From positions 49,212 through 113,211 of the forward strand of contig CAJTER010000011.1 in the NCBI GenBank assembly GCA_910575405.1: a DNA stretch of 64,000 nucleotides. The letters are read 5' to 3'. Positions 18,778 to 26,416 of the stretch are shown in pieces (position 1 is the stretch's first letter; each line of letters starts with the position of its first letter). Position numbers and translations under genes: made by a program. This stretch comes from Clostridia bacterium. GTDB taxonomy: Bacteria; Bacillota; Clostridia; Peptostreptococcales; Anaerovoracaceae. The notes beneath the pieces were generated by a model. It searched no databases. It saw only the letters and a list, made by a program, of their open reading frames with translations, and was not told the DNA's origin.

Positions 18778-19656
18778 TTACGCCTGGTAATAATCGCTTA
18801 CTTGCTGCTTCAGATCATCAAAAAATTGTTTTACAGAAGAGGGATTTAACTCCCTGACGATTTGGTCTGCATTGGAAAAATTATCGCCCCTGAGCAAAGC
18901 GCAGCTAAAGCCTTCCGAAAGCTTGTCCTTCAAGTCCGGGGTAATTGCCAGGGCCCCGTTTTTTACATGCACCACGTTTTCAAAATAGTGGGTCTTGCGC
19001 TCAGACAGCCCGCCTGCGACAAAGAGAGGCTCCGCATTATCCAGATTGCCTTTTACGATCAGGGACAGATTTCGCACTGCGTCCAGCAGCATATTGACTC
19101 TGGCTTTCTTTTCTTCCGGGTCTGCTTCTGCATGGAAGTTGTCGTCTTTTCCTACCATTTCAAGGTCAACGGTCAGGCTGTATTCTTTCAGGGATTTGTC
19201 GTACTCGTATTGATAGGGCATCAGGCCCGTTTTATCCGCATCGTTTTGCACGCTGAGACCATTGTCTTTCGCATGCTTTGAGGCCAAGTATAGGTTGTTG
19301 TGAAAGCGGGTCTCATTTACGAAGGCATCACAGGCCACTGCGTCGGTCAGATAAAAGGAACTGTTTCTCACATAGGTCAAATTCTTTGTGGACATGTAGC
19401 CGCCCTCCAAGGCTCTGCAGGTTGCCGCGTTGACTTCTTCTGAAACAAATTTCTGCATCGCTCCATCAAGGGATGTCTGCAGATCCTCGTACAGTCCGGC
19501 CTGCACACAGATGGCGTTTTTTAAGCTTTCGCGGCTCCGCATGGCGTAAACATGCTGCTGCCGGAAGACTTTCTGCACAGAAGAGATATTTCCAAGTCCT
19601 TCCGAATAATTGCTGGTCATATTGGCGACGATTGTCATGGTTAATGCTCGTTTCAT
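18778..19656 (-). CDS. cas7: Cascade backbone subunit Cas7 (DevR/Cst2-like)
   Basis: The 292-residue protein begins KRALTMTIVANMTSNYSEGLGN, resembling the Cas7/DevR start, and contains the usual RAMP layout with the thumb region near 100-140 and the late GGLSERKTHYFENVVHV. Several copies coat the crRNA spacer in Cascade. The length is typical. The ATG follows GGAGGAACAGT inside the end of cas8, with only one base between the genes, so translation is probably coupled. Confidence 0.93.
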   Translation of the reverse strand: MKRALTMTIVANMTSNYSEGLGNISSVQKVFRQQHVYAMRSRESLKNAICVQAGLYEDLQTSLDGAMQKFVSEEVNAATCRALEGGYMSTKNLTYVRNSSFYLTDAVACDAFVNETRFHNNLYLASKHAKDNGLSVQNDADKTGLMPYQYEYDKSLKEYSLTVDLEMVGKDDNFHAEADPEEKKARVNMLLDAVRNLSLIVKGNLDNAEPLFVAGGLSERKTHYFENVVHVKNGALAITPDLKDKLSEGFSCALLRGDNFSNADQIVRELNPSSVKQFFDDLKQQVSDYYQA

Positions 19657-19657
19657 G

Positions 19658-21076
19658 CTACTGTTCCTCCTGATTCTGTTCTGTCCTGCTGCGATTTACA
19701 TCCAGTGCGTTGATAAAGGCAAAGACAATTTCTTTGTTGCCCTCTCCGTCTTCAAACAGAGGATACGCAAAGGAATAGGATATTCCGATATATGCGGATA
19801 ACTGCAGTAAAATCTCATTGACGCGATCATAGTCGTGAAATACGATAGCGCTGGTCAGCTTTTGACGATAGGATTTCAGCTTGTTTGCGTTTCCCTCCCG
19901 TAGGAACTTGTCCGCTGTCTTTTCTCCTGCCTTTTGTGCGCTGTAGGCATACTTTTTCTTCGTGTCTTTGTTCATATCTTGTTCACCCCACTGTATACTC
20001 AAGGTTATCAATATTCCAATCACAATGTTCAGATATGCTCTGCCTTCTTTTTCTTTAATTTTCAATAAGGTTTCGATCAGGGAGTCCAACGCCATCTGAT
20101 TGATGGCACAGTCGATGACTTCCTGTTGTACATCGATCCAGTAATCTTCACCCAGTTTATAGCGAAACTGCAAAAGGGAAAAGTCCGAAATTTTTGCCAG
20201 AGCTTCCAGAGGTTTTTTTCGGATAAATAAAGAGGCAAAGTAGTCCTGATCGCTCCTCTTGCTGATGACTTCCACATCAAAATCGACAAAGTGTTTCGTT
20301 TCCGCCATGGAACGCAGCAAGATGGTGCGGCCGTTTTGCTTTGATTCCCAATCCTTTGCCATAATTTCCCGAAGGCAGTCCGCTGTGTGGCAGAGGGAAC
20401 TTATAGAAACATTATTATTGATAAAAAAACTTTCACGTATGCGTGAATCTGCCTTTGAAAAGGCAAAAGGGATCCAGTCGAATTCCCACATATCAGAAGA
20501 GAGAAAGGTACCTGCGTCAAATTGATAGGCGATGCTCTTTGTCTTCCGTCCTTCGTCCACCGTATATCCAAGGAGCCTGCAGTGCGGATTTTCCTCTGTA
20601 AAAAACAGATTGGTATTTGCAAAATTCGCGTATAAGTTTTTTTTATTTTTAAAAGACTCCTGAATGAGTATGTATCGCTGCTCCCGCAAAATATCGAGGA
20701 TTTCTGCACTATTCGTCCCATCAAATTTCTCTTTGACGGTTTTTTTGAGTATAGTATTTGCCTTCAAGTTTTCATTCACCAGCTTGATCTGCTCCTCGCT
20801 CCAGTCACCCTCATGGCTTTCCAACATTTTCTCCGCCTTTTTGTGAAAAAACTCATCTTCAAAAAAGACTTCCGCAAAGGCTAGATATCGCTCCTTTGTC
20901 AGATCGTCCTGGTTGTAGGCGATCCCCAGCCAGTCCTCATATTCATAATCCATTTCAAAATCGATCTTCTGCTGCCTGAAATAGCGCACAAGGCCGACAA
21001 TGGCTGCCGAACACCTCCAGTCTGTGGGGAAAAGGGCTGTATCATATTTCTGGTTTTCTAATACTATCTTCACCAT
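19658..21076 (-). CDS. cas8: Cascade large subunit, Cas8a1/Csx8-like
   Basis: The 472-residue protein starts with LFPTDWRCSAAIVGLVRYF, a signature I associate with the Cas8a1/Csx8 group found in clostridial type I-B-like operons. Its position between cas6 and cas7 and its size fit the large Cascade subunit, which recognises the PAM. I see no CxxC zinc pairs. Assignment to the I-B rather than the I-A subtype rests on gene order (cas6-cas8-cas7-cas5-cas3-cas4-cas1-cas2) and repeat type; a profile search would settle it. Confidence 0.85.
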   Translation of the reverse strand: MVKIVLENQKYDTALFPTDWRCSAAIVGLVRYFRQQKIDFEMDYEYEDWLGIAYNQDDLTKERYLAFAEVFFEDEFFHKKAEKMLESHEGDWSEEQIKLVNENLKANTILKKTVKEKFDGTNSAEILDILREQRYILIQESFKNKKNLYANFANTNLFFTEENPHCRLLGYTVDEGRKTKSIAYQFDAGTFLSSDMWEFDWIPFAFSKADSRIRESFFINNNVSISSLCHTADCLREIMAKDWESKQNGRTILLRSMAETKHFVDFDVEVISKRSDQDYFASLFIRKKPLEALAKISDFSLLQFRYKLGEDYWIDVQQEVIDCAINQMALDSLIETLLKIKEKEGRAYLNIVIGILITLSIQWGEQDMNKDTKKKYAYSAQKAGEKTADKFLREGNANKLKSYRQKLTSAIVFHDYDRVNEILLQLSAYIGISYSFAYPLFEDGEGNKEIVFAFINALDVNRSRTEQNQEEQ

Positions 21077-21085
21077 TTTCCTCCT

Positions 21086-21805
21086 TTACTTTAATTCCGC
21101 CATGCCAAAACCGGCGCTGCAGTGGCTGCCTATGCCGGATTGCAAAAGATAATTCAAAATAGCCCGGTCGCCCTCCAGCAGAAAATAGCCTAAACTGCAG
21201 GGGAGCTTTTTATGATAAAAATCCACCACCGTCTTTTTACAATTAACTGGTATAATAGAAAGGGTGTCGCTGATTTCCTGGGAAAACCCGGCCCTCATCA
21301 GCTTATGCTTTACCACGTAAGCAGCTCTTTCCTCAAACTCTTTCTGATTATACAAATAATACATATCCCGATTGCTTTCCCGCACGTGGCGGCGGATGCA
21401 CAGAGGGCTAAGCATCTTCACCATTGCCTGAGATTCTTTTACCTCTGGCTGCTGAACCTGTTTAACCGATGTTACCGTGAGCTGATTTCCCCCTTCAATG
21501 GGAAACGGCTTTTTCATCTGCTCCAGAAAAGCGGAAAAAAACAGGAAACCGGTAAACTTATCGCTGCAGGAAAAAAGCAGCTTTCCCCTGGCCTCGCCCA
21601 ACTCAATGGTCGTCTGTAAAAATTTCGGGTTTGAAAAAAATACAGAAAACGTAAAATCCTTTTCCTGTCCCGGCTCATAGTATTGATCAAAGTATTTCCC
21701 GTTTTCTGCGTCCGTCAGACTTTTCTTAAAAAAAGATAAAAATATTTCTCTATATTTTTTAGGAATCTCATTTTTCTCCAAAGTAAAATGGACTGCTAGC
21801 TTCAA
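21086..21805 (-). CDS. cas6: CRISPR RNA endonuclease Cas6
   Basis: The 239-residue RAMP protein ends in the glycine-rich loop GIGSHCSAGFGM (about 224-235), the hallmark of Cas6. It should cut the pre-crRNA within the repeats, leaving the 8-base handle. It starts with TTG, placed 9 bases after GGGAGG, and is the first cas gene. The upstream Rpn-like gene ends 102 bases before it on the same strand, and I see no strong terminator between them, so read-through is possible. Confidence 0.92.
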   Translation of the reverse strand: MKLAVHFTLEKNEIPKKYREIFLSFFKKSLTDAENGKYFDQYYEPGQEKDFTFSVFFSNPKFLQTTIELGEARGKLLFSCSDKFTGFLFFSAFLEQMKKPFPIEGGNQLTVTSVKQVQQPEVKESQAMVKMLSPLCIRRHVRESNRDMYYLYNQKEFEERAAYVVKHKLMRAGFSQEISDTLSIIPVNCKKTVVDFYHKKLPCSLGYFLLEGDRAILNYLLQSGIGSHCSAGFGMAELK

Positions 21806-21907
21806 ATTTAACCACCTCCCTTACAGAAATGTTGCATATTCCCTGGTGAAACTGTTCTGCTGCTTGCCTTTCCTTCTGCGCGGCAAGCGGTTTTGTAATT
21901 GCTCTGG

Positions 21908-22879
21908 CTATACTTCCAGCCTCGCCACTTCATCAATAGAAAGGCCTGAAATATCTGCAATCTCCTCAAGCGCATATTTCCCTGTTTTGAGCATGCGCAG
22001 CGCTGCTGATTTGCTTCCTTCAAGGATTCCTTCACGCATTCCTTCACGCATTCCCTCACGCATTCCTTCACGCATTCCCTCACGCATTCCCTCACGCATT
22101 CCCTCACGCATTCCTTTGCTCCGGGCCTCTTTTTCAATATCTTTTTTATAGAGCCTCATAAGCTCATCATCATCGTACAGGAACATCATAATATCCACAA
22201 CCTCCTTTTCTTTACTTTCCAAATACTGGCTCAACACATTTCTGTCTTTGCAGATGCGAATGGTTTCCAATATGGCTTTTCTGGTCCTTCCGTATTTTTT
22301 TATCTGCTCATCGCATACTTTCGTAAAGGTGATATACTGCTGTATAATATCGCCTTCCCGGCCTTTGTAAATCATCTTGACCTTTACTTCTACCGCCGCT
22401 TCCTTCCCTCCGAAAAATTCCGTCCCTAGGGATATGGTTTCTGGCTTATCTTCCCGCTCTCCTGTAAAAATAACGTACAATTCTGGAAATGGCAGATGCA
22501 CTTTTTTGCTGGAATACAGCAGCTGATCCGTCGCTTTTAAATAGTCGTGCCAGCTCTGGGACAAATATATCAGCGCACGAACCACAATATTGACGCTCCA
22601 GCTCGACTGGGCCTCAGCCAGAATGACCAGCCGATCCCGAACCATGAATCCTAAGTCATTATACATGCCGTTGATGAAGACATTATTAATGGTGATATTC
22701 GTCAGCTGCTCTTCGGTCGCCTCTGTATCCTCTGGGTGGAGCGCCTGATAAAGCTGGAGCAAATATTTCTTATCCGTAAACAGATTCGTAAAGACGCTGT
22801 CCTTGATCTTGCGCTTTACAATTTCCTCTTCCGTATATAGGGGCGTATCTGCATGTTCATTTTTGTCCGATTTGTTCAT
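21908..22879 (-). CDS. Rpn-family PD-(D/E)XK nuclease (transposase-like)
   Basis: The 323-residue protein carries KIKDSVFTNLFTDKKYLLQL, then an Asp (YNDLGFMVRD) followed by the ExQ catalytic motif in VILAEAQSSW, typical of the Rpn/PD-(D/E)XK transposase-like nucleases. Related proteins promote recA-independent recombination or act in phage defence. The C-terminal region has seven tandem MREG units. I chose the ATG at 22879; an in-frame TTG 12 bases upstream is an alternative with a better-spaced AAAGGA. It lies directly upstream of cas6. Its first ~30 codons and leader are duplicated at 10798-10989 beyond the array. Confidence 0.88.
   Translation of the reverse strand: MNKSDKNEHADTPLYTEEEIVKRKIKDSVFTNLFTDKKYLLQLYQALHPEDTEATEEQLTNITINNVFINGMYNDLGFMVRDRLVILAEAQSSWSVNIVVRALIYLSQSWHDYLKATDQLLYSSKKVHLPFPELYVIFTGEREDKPETISLGTEFFGGKEAAVEVKVKMIYKGREGDIIQQYITFTKVCDEQIKKYGRTRKAILETIRICKDRNVLSQYLESKEKEVVDIMMFLYDDDELMRLYKKDIEKEARSKGMREGMREGMREGMREGMREGMREGMREGILEGSKSAALRMLKTGKYALEEIADISGLSIDEVARLEV
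22031..22116 (-). repeat. Tandem 12-base repeats coding for MREG units
   Basis: Seven units of the form CATTCCCTCACG (plus strand, C/T variation at one position) lie inside the Rpn-like gene. Each codes for Met-Arg-Glu-Gly. The unit is a multiple of three, so slippage would change the number of units without a frameshift. The opposite strand is also open here, a by-product of the repeat. Confidence 0.9.
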
Positions 22880-22979
22880 GATAGGTTCCAATTCCTTTAC
22901 CTTCCTCAGTCCTGTTTACCGTTCGTCTATGTGCTCTTATTTTATCATATATGCAGCTCCTTCTCAACTTGCGTTTTCT
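22791..22979. repeat. Direct repeat, right copy, flanking the CRISPR-Cas island
   Basis: This is the partner of 10802-10989. It covers the start and upstream region of the intact Rpn-like gene. To its right the sequence (CCCTGGGATAAGATAATG) no longer matches the left copy, which runs instead towards the end of the array. Confidence 0.9.
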
Positions 22980-23038
22980 CCCTGGGATAAGATAATGCAT
23001 CTGTGAATTGTGGTGATTAATATATGTTTAAGTATTCT

Positions 23039-23060
23039 AACATACCTTTTTTTGTATGTT
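23039..23060. promoter_or_regulatory. Inverted repeat upstream of the small XRE gene
   Basis: AACATAC and GTATGTT (7-8-7) lie about 35 bases before the start of the HTH gene at 23095. This is a plausible self-operator for the encoded repressor. The T-rich spacer also allows a weak hairpin, so the role is uncertain. Confidence 0.4.
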
Positions 23061-23094
23061 TCCTCTACTATAAAAGAAAAAGGAGGATGTACCC

Positions 23095-23415
23095 ATGAGT
23101 TTATCCGATAATTTTTCCAATAATATAACAGCCCTCCGCTGCGCCCAAAAATCGACGCTGACGAATTTCGCAGAAGAAATTGCGATTTCCCGCTCTCACC
23201 TGGAAAATATCCTGAAAGGAAACTGCAATCCCACGCTAGGAACAGTGGAACAGATTGCGGAAAGGCTTCACATCGATCCAGTGCTGCTCCTGCTGAGTGC
23301 GGAAGAGGCCTGTCGGTTCTACACTTCTCCACTGTGTATTCAGGCTATGCGGGAACTGCAGTTTCACCTCCGATCCGCGCTGAAGATTTTTGATGATGGC
23401 CATATCCAACTATAG
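23095..23415 (+). CDS. Small XRE-family HTH regulator
   Basis: The 106-residue protein has an N-terminal Cro/CI-type helix-turn-helix (about 10-62: NITALRCAQKSTLTNFAEEI then SRSHLENILKGNCNPTLGTV) followed by a short C-terminal tail without a known ligand domain. It is a probable DNA-binding repressor. AGGAGG precedes the ATG by 8 bases, and an inverted repeat lies upstream. It is the first gene right of the CRISPR-Cas island and is divergent from the Rpn-like gene. The target is unknown. Confidence 0.85.
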   Translation: MSLSDNFSNNITALRCAQKSTLTNFAEEIAISRSHLENILKGNCNPTLGTVEQIAERLHIDPVLLLLSAEEACRFYTSPLCIQAMRELQFHLRSALKIFDDGHIQL

Positions 23416-23553
23416 CGTATCATCCAATGCAAAGCATCGTCTTTCTTTGCCGCGGAAAGCATCTCCCCTTGTGCCGCACAGTAAAATTCTGCTATAATGA
23501 CCGTAGTTAATTGTAACGCGCGAAAAAGGACAAGGGGAGGGAAAAACGCCGAC

Positions 23554-23781
23554 ATGTACACAACCGCTATATTTCTGGAATATATGGCCGCCCTTTTTTC
23601 CTTCTGGTACAGGGGAATTATGGGTCTGATATACGAAGGGCGAAACAGCTCCCAGATAGCCGAGTATCTGAGTGTTTCTCCCAACACCGCCAAAAAGTAT
23701 ACCCAGAATATTTACAACAAAACCGTTGTAAACAACCGCATGACCCTGGCCCACCTCATCAACCAGCAAAAAACAGGGTAA
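23554..23781 (+). CDS. Small LuxR/GerE-type HTH protein
   Basis: The C-terminal part is a LuxR-type helix-turn-helix (IMGLIYEGRNSSQIAEYLSV, then NTAKKYTQNIYNKTVVNNR). I choose the ATG at 23554, which is preceded by AAGGGGAGG at a rather long spacing; a longer frame from 23497 would add a Cys/Arg-rich leader unlike this family. At about 75 residues it has no receiver or ligand domain. It may be a stand-alone DNA-binding protein or the end of a broken LuxR-family regulator. Confidence 0.65.
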   Translation: MYTTAIFLEYMAALFSFWYRGIMGLIYEGRNSSQIAEYLSVSPNTAKKYTQNIYNKTVVNNRMTLAHLINQQKTG

Positions 23782-23927
23782 GAAACCAAAGTAATTACCT
23801 GGAAAAATCAAAAAATTCTAAAAGCACTCCCCCTTGATAATAGTTTTTATCCAGGTACTTCCATTATCATTTCCTCGTAGGTAATTTTTAAAGAATCCAG
23901 AAAAATGAGAAGGAGGAATTTAGCAAA

Positions 23928-24935
23928 ATGGAAAAAACACCAATAAGAAAAAATCCTAGTTTGGCTCCTGACCGCGGCAGTTGCGATGGCCTTCATGCTT
24001 CTGCTTCCGTCATCGGGCCAGGCGGTATACGCGGCTGCCAAGGCAGGAGCTCCCAAGACTTTTTACGGGAAGGCGGTCAATTCGACTTCCATCACCTTAA
24101 AATGGTCGTCTGTAAAGAACGTGAAAAAATACGCGGTCTATCAGGGCAAAAGTAAATAGGAACAACGGCGAAAACTTCCTATACAGCCAAGAACCTTAAA
24201 AGAACAAGATCTACACCTTTAAGGTAAAAGCTGTAAAGGGCACTACTTCCTATTCCATCAAAAGGACTACTGGAAAGTCTAAACAGAAAAATGTCAGCAA
24301 GGTGACCCTGAACAAAAAGAGCCTAAAGCTACAGGTAAAGGACACTGCCCGGCTGAAAGCAGCTCTGCCTCCGTCCAAAGGCGCAGTATTCAGGCAAAAT
24401 GCAGTGTAACAGCCACAGCTCCTGCAGCCGCACCTGCTTATAGCAAAATGTTATAACGGAAACTTCGAATCGGCGGGCGGCGGTCTTGTATGCAACCTGC
24501 TGGTCGTGGATGAAGCAAAGGGCCTCTTTCATAGAGCCATCGTTCAGAGCGGCGGACAGAACTTTACTTATGACAAAGCGCGGATGGATGAAAACCAGCA
24601 GGTGGAAACGCTGATGAAATTAACCGCTGCCAAAAACATGGCGGATCTGGTAGCTATTCCTGAAAAAGAATTCATCGAGTACTATACCACTCCGGACGAA
24701 GAAGGAGCCACCCTGTGCGACGATTATCCCATGCCTCTCAGAAATGTGCGCCATATGGGTAATCTTCGCCAAGACAGGTAATCCCAGCACGAATAAGGTA
24801 AAATGGGAGCCTTACAAGGCAGCGGATCGAAATACCATGATGATCAACAACGACTGCACCATGACCATGCAAAGCGAGCCGAAGAGCGAACAGAGAAAAC
24901 TCCTCGAACCGCTCATGCCATATTATATTCCGTAA
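23928..24935 (+). pseudogene. Decayed secreted protein: signal peptide, Fn3-like part and carboxylesterase pieces
   Basis: After AAGGAGG and an ATG at 23928 the sequence jumps between frames. One frame encodes a signal peptide (WLLTAAVAMAFMLLLPSSGQ) and an Fn3-like start (STSITLKWSSVKNVKKYAVY). Another gives TYTFKVKAVKGTTSYSIK-like text and a Big2-like start (KKSLKLQVKDTARL). From about 24450 the frame encodes a type-B carboxylesterase from the nucleophile elbow (FESAGGGLVCNLLV, with AKGLFHRAIVQSGG), and a last frame from 24744 gives its end (FAKTGNPSTNKVKWEPYKAA). At least three frameshifts and a deletion of the N-terminal half of the esterase make it non-functional. It was probably one secreted esterase with surface-binding domains. 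Confidence 0.75.
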
Positions 24936-24960
24936 GGAGCTACGGAATATTGGACGTAGA

Positions 24961-25008
24961 GTCCCCCTGCTCCACAGCTGAAATGCCGCGGACCAGGGGG
25001 CGCTTTTT
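24961..25008 (+). terminator. Probable terminator after the esterase remnant
   Basis: TCCCCCTG (24962-24969) can pair with CAGGGGG (24994-25000), and CGCTTTTT follows. The loop is long (about 24 bases), so strength is uncertain. Confidence 0.5.
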
Positions 25009-25156
25009 AGTGCTTTCTAAAAATGTAAAACAGCCTGGCTGTCGCGCCAGTGCTCTGATCCCCTGAGAAATCACCCTTTTATCCCCATCCTCATGGAACC
25101 TTTCGTGCTCCCGTTTCATATATATGAAGAAACAGCTTGGTTTCGGAGGACTTTTT

Positions 25157-26257
25157 ATGAAAAACTGGAAATACGGGAGCACCCCTTTTATTTTGTATCC
25201 AAAGCAGAATATCGGGGAAGTGCGGCAATGTGTGCTGGAAAACTACGGGCGCATTCGTTATGAGCTGCCCTTTATCAACGCCCTATGTGTGGAAATTCCA
25301 AAGGAACGGGTTCAGAGAATCCGCACTAACCGCCGCATTGCCAGTATGTCTGAGGACATCCGTGTTTCAAAGCTGCCTACCCGATCAGGAGGGATTCCTC
25401 TGAGACTGCCGCAGCTCCGCCGTGCTCCCGCCTGCTGTGGGGAAGGTGTAGCCATTGCGGTTATTGACACGGGGGTAGCGCCCCATTATGATCTCATCCG
25501 CCCTTTTAACCGTATCCGTTATTTTCATGATTTCGTGAATGGAAGAAATCGCATCTATGATGATGATGGCCATGGCACCCATGTGGCAGGTATTGCTCTT
25601 GGAAACGGGTATGTATCAGGCCATTACGCAGGTAGTGCTCCCGGGGCTGCCCTGGTAGCGCTGAAGGCCCTTGACGCAGAGGGAAATGGGAATGCTTCGG
25701 ATATTCTAGCAGCTATGCAGTGGATCTATGATCATCATCTGTTGTACAACATTCGGGTCGTCAATTTGTCGCTGGGCATCCAGCCTGCCCAGGCTTCCCA
25801 GATCGATCCGCTGGTGATGGGTGCTAATGCCCTGGTATACGCCGGAATCTGTGTGGTTGCTGCTGCGGGAAACAGCGGACCTGCCAGAGGGAGCATCACA
25901 TCTCCCGGCGTCAGTTCCCTGGTTTTGACTGTGGGCTCTTGCGATTCACAAGGGGAAGTTACGGCTTTTTCCAGCAGAGGACCTGCTCCCGATGGAAGCT
26001 CCAAGCCAGATGTAATGGCTCCTGGAGTCGATATTGTATCCCTGTCTGCCGCCAATCCAAAAGGGTATATTGCTCAGTCAGGTACTTCCATGTCAGCGCC
26101 TTATGTGGCGGGTCTTGCAGCATCTTACTTCAGCTGTCACCCCTCCCTAAACCCGCTGGAAGTAAAGCAGGCTCTCCTGGAAGCAGCTCGTCCGGTGGCC
26201 AAAATTCCCCGCAATGCACAGGGCTGCGGACTGCTGCTGCGCACCGCGCTGATATAG
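25157..26257 (+). CDS. Subtilisin-like serine protease (S8), no signal peptide
   Basis: With the ATG at 25157 (7 bases after CGGAGG) the protein has 366 residues. An upstream ATG at 25124 is in frame but lacks a site. A short propeptide-like part (about 1-75) precedes the peptidase with D104 (VIDTGV), H139 (GHGTHVAG), the oxyanion Asn (AAGNSGP) and S311 (GTSMSAPYVAG). All catalytic residues are present. There is no hydrophobic signal peptide, so it may act inside the cell or in the spore, like ISP- or Csp-type proteases, or be exported in another way. It appears monocistronic. Substrate unknown. Confidence 0.93.
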   Translation: MKNWKYGSTPFILYPKQNIGEVRQCVLENYGRIRYELPFINALCVEIPKERVQRIRTNRRIASMSEDIRVSKLPTRSGGIPLRLPQLRRAPACCGEGVAIAVIDTGVAPHYDLIRPFNRIRYFHDFVNGRNRIYDDDGHGTHVAGIALGNGYVSGHYAGSAPGAALVALKALDAEGNGNASDILAAMQWIYDHHLLYNIRVVNLSLGIQPAQASQIDPLVMGANALVYAGICVVAAAGNSGPARGSITSPGVSSLVLTVGSCDSQGEVTAFSSRGPAPDGSSKPDVMAPGVDIVSLSAANPKGYIAQSGTSMSAPYVAGLAASYFSCHPSLNPLEVKQALLEAARPVAKIPRNAQGCGLLLRTALI

Positions 26258-26353
26258 CGGCCCGCTAAGAGGGTCTCCCTTGTATGGAATGTTGCTCCGG
26301 CGGCGGCAGTATGTGCGAGGGTGAAGATAGGATCACGAAGCTGGACGTACTAC

Positions 26354-26390
26354 AAAAAAGTACCAGGGCCGTTTTTCACAGCTCTGGTAC
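26354..26390 (-). terminator. Rho-independent terminator after the M23 peptidase gene
   Basis: On the minus strand GTACCAGAGC pairs with GCCCTGGTAC (one G-U pair) and is followed by TTTTTT. It lies 27 bases beyond the stop of the minus-strand gene. Confidence 0.85.
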
Positions 26391-26416
26391 CATAGTACTG
26401 GCTTTATTTCACAATT

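Noticed and set aside
21808..22137. 109-residue frame with KECVREC repeats
   Set aside because: It is a frame shadow of the MREG-coding tandem repeat inside the Rpn-like gene.
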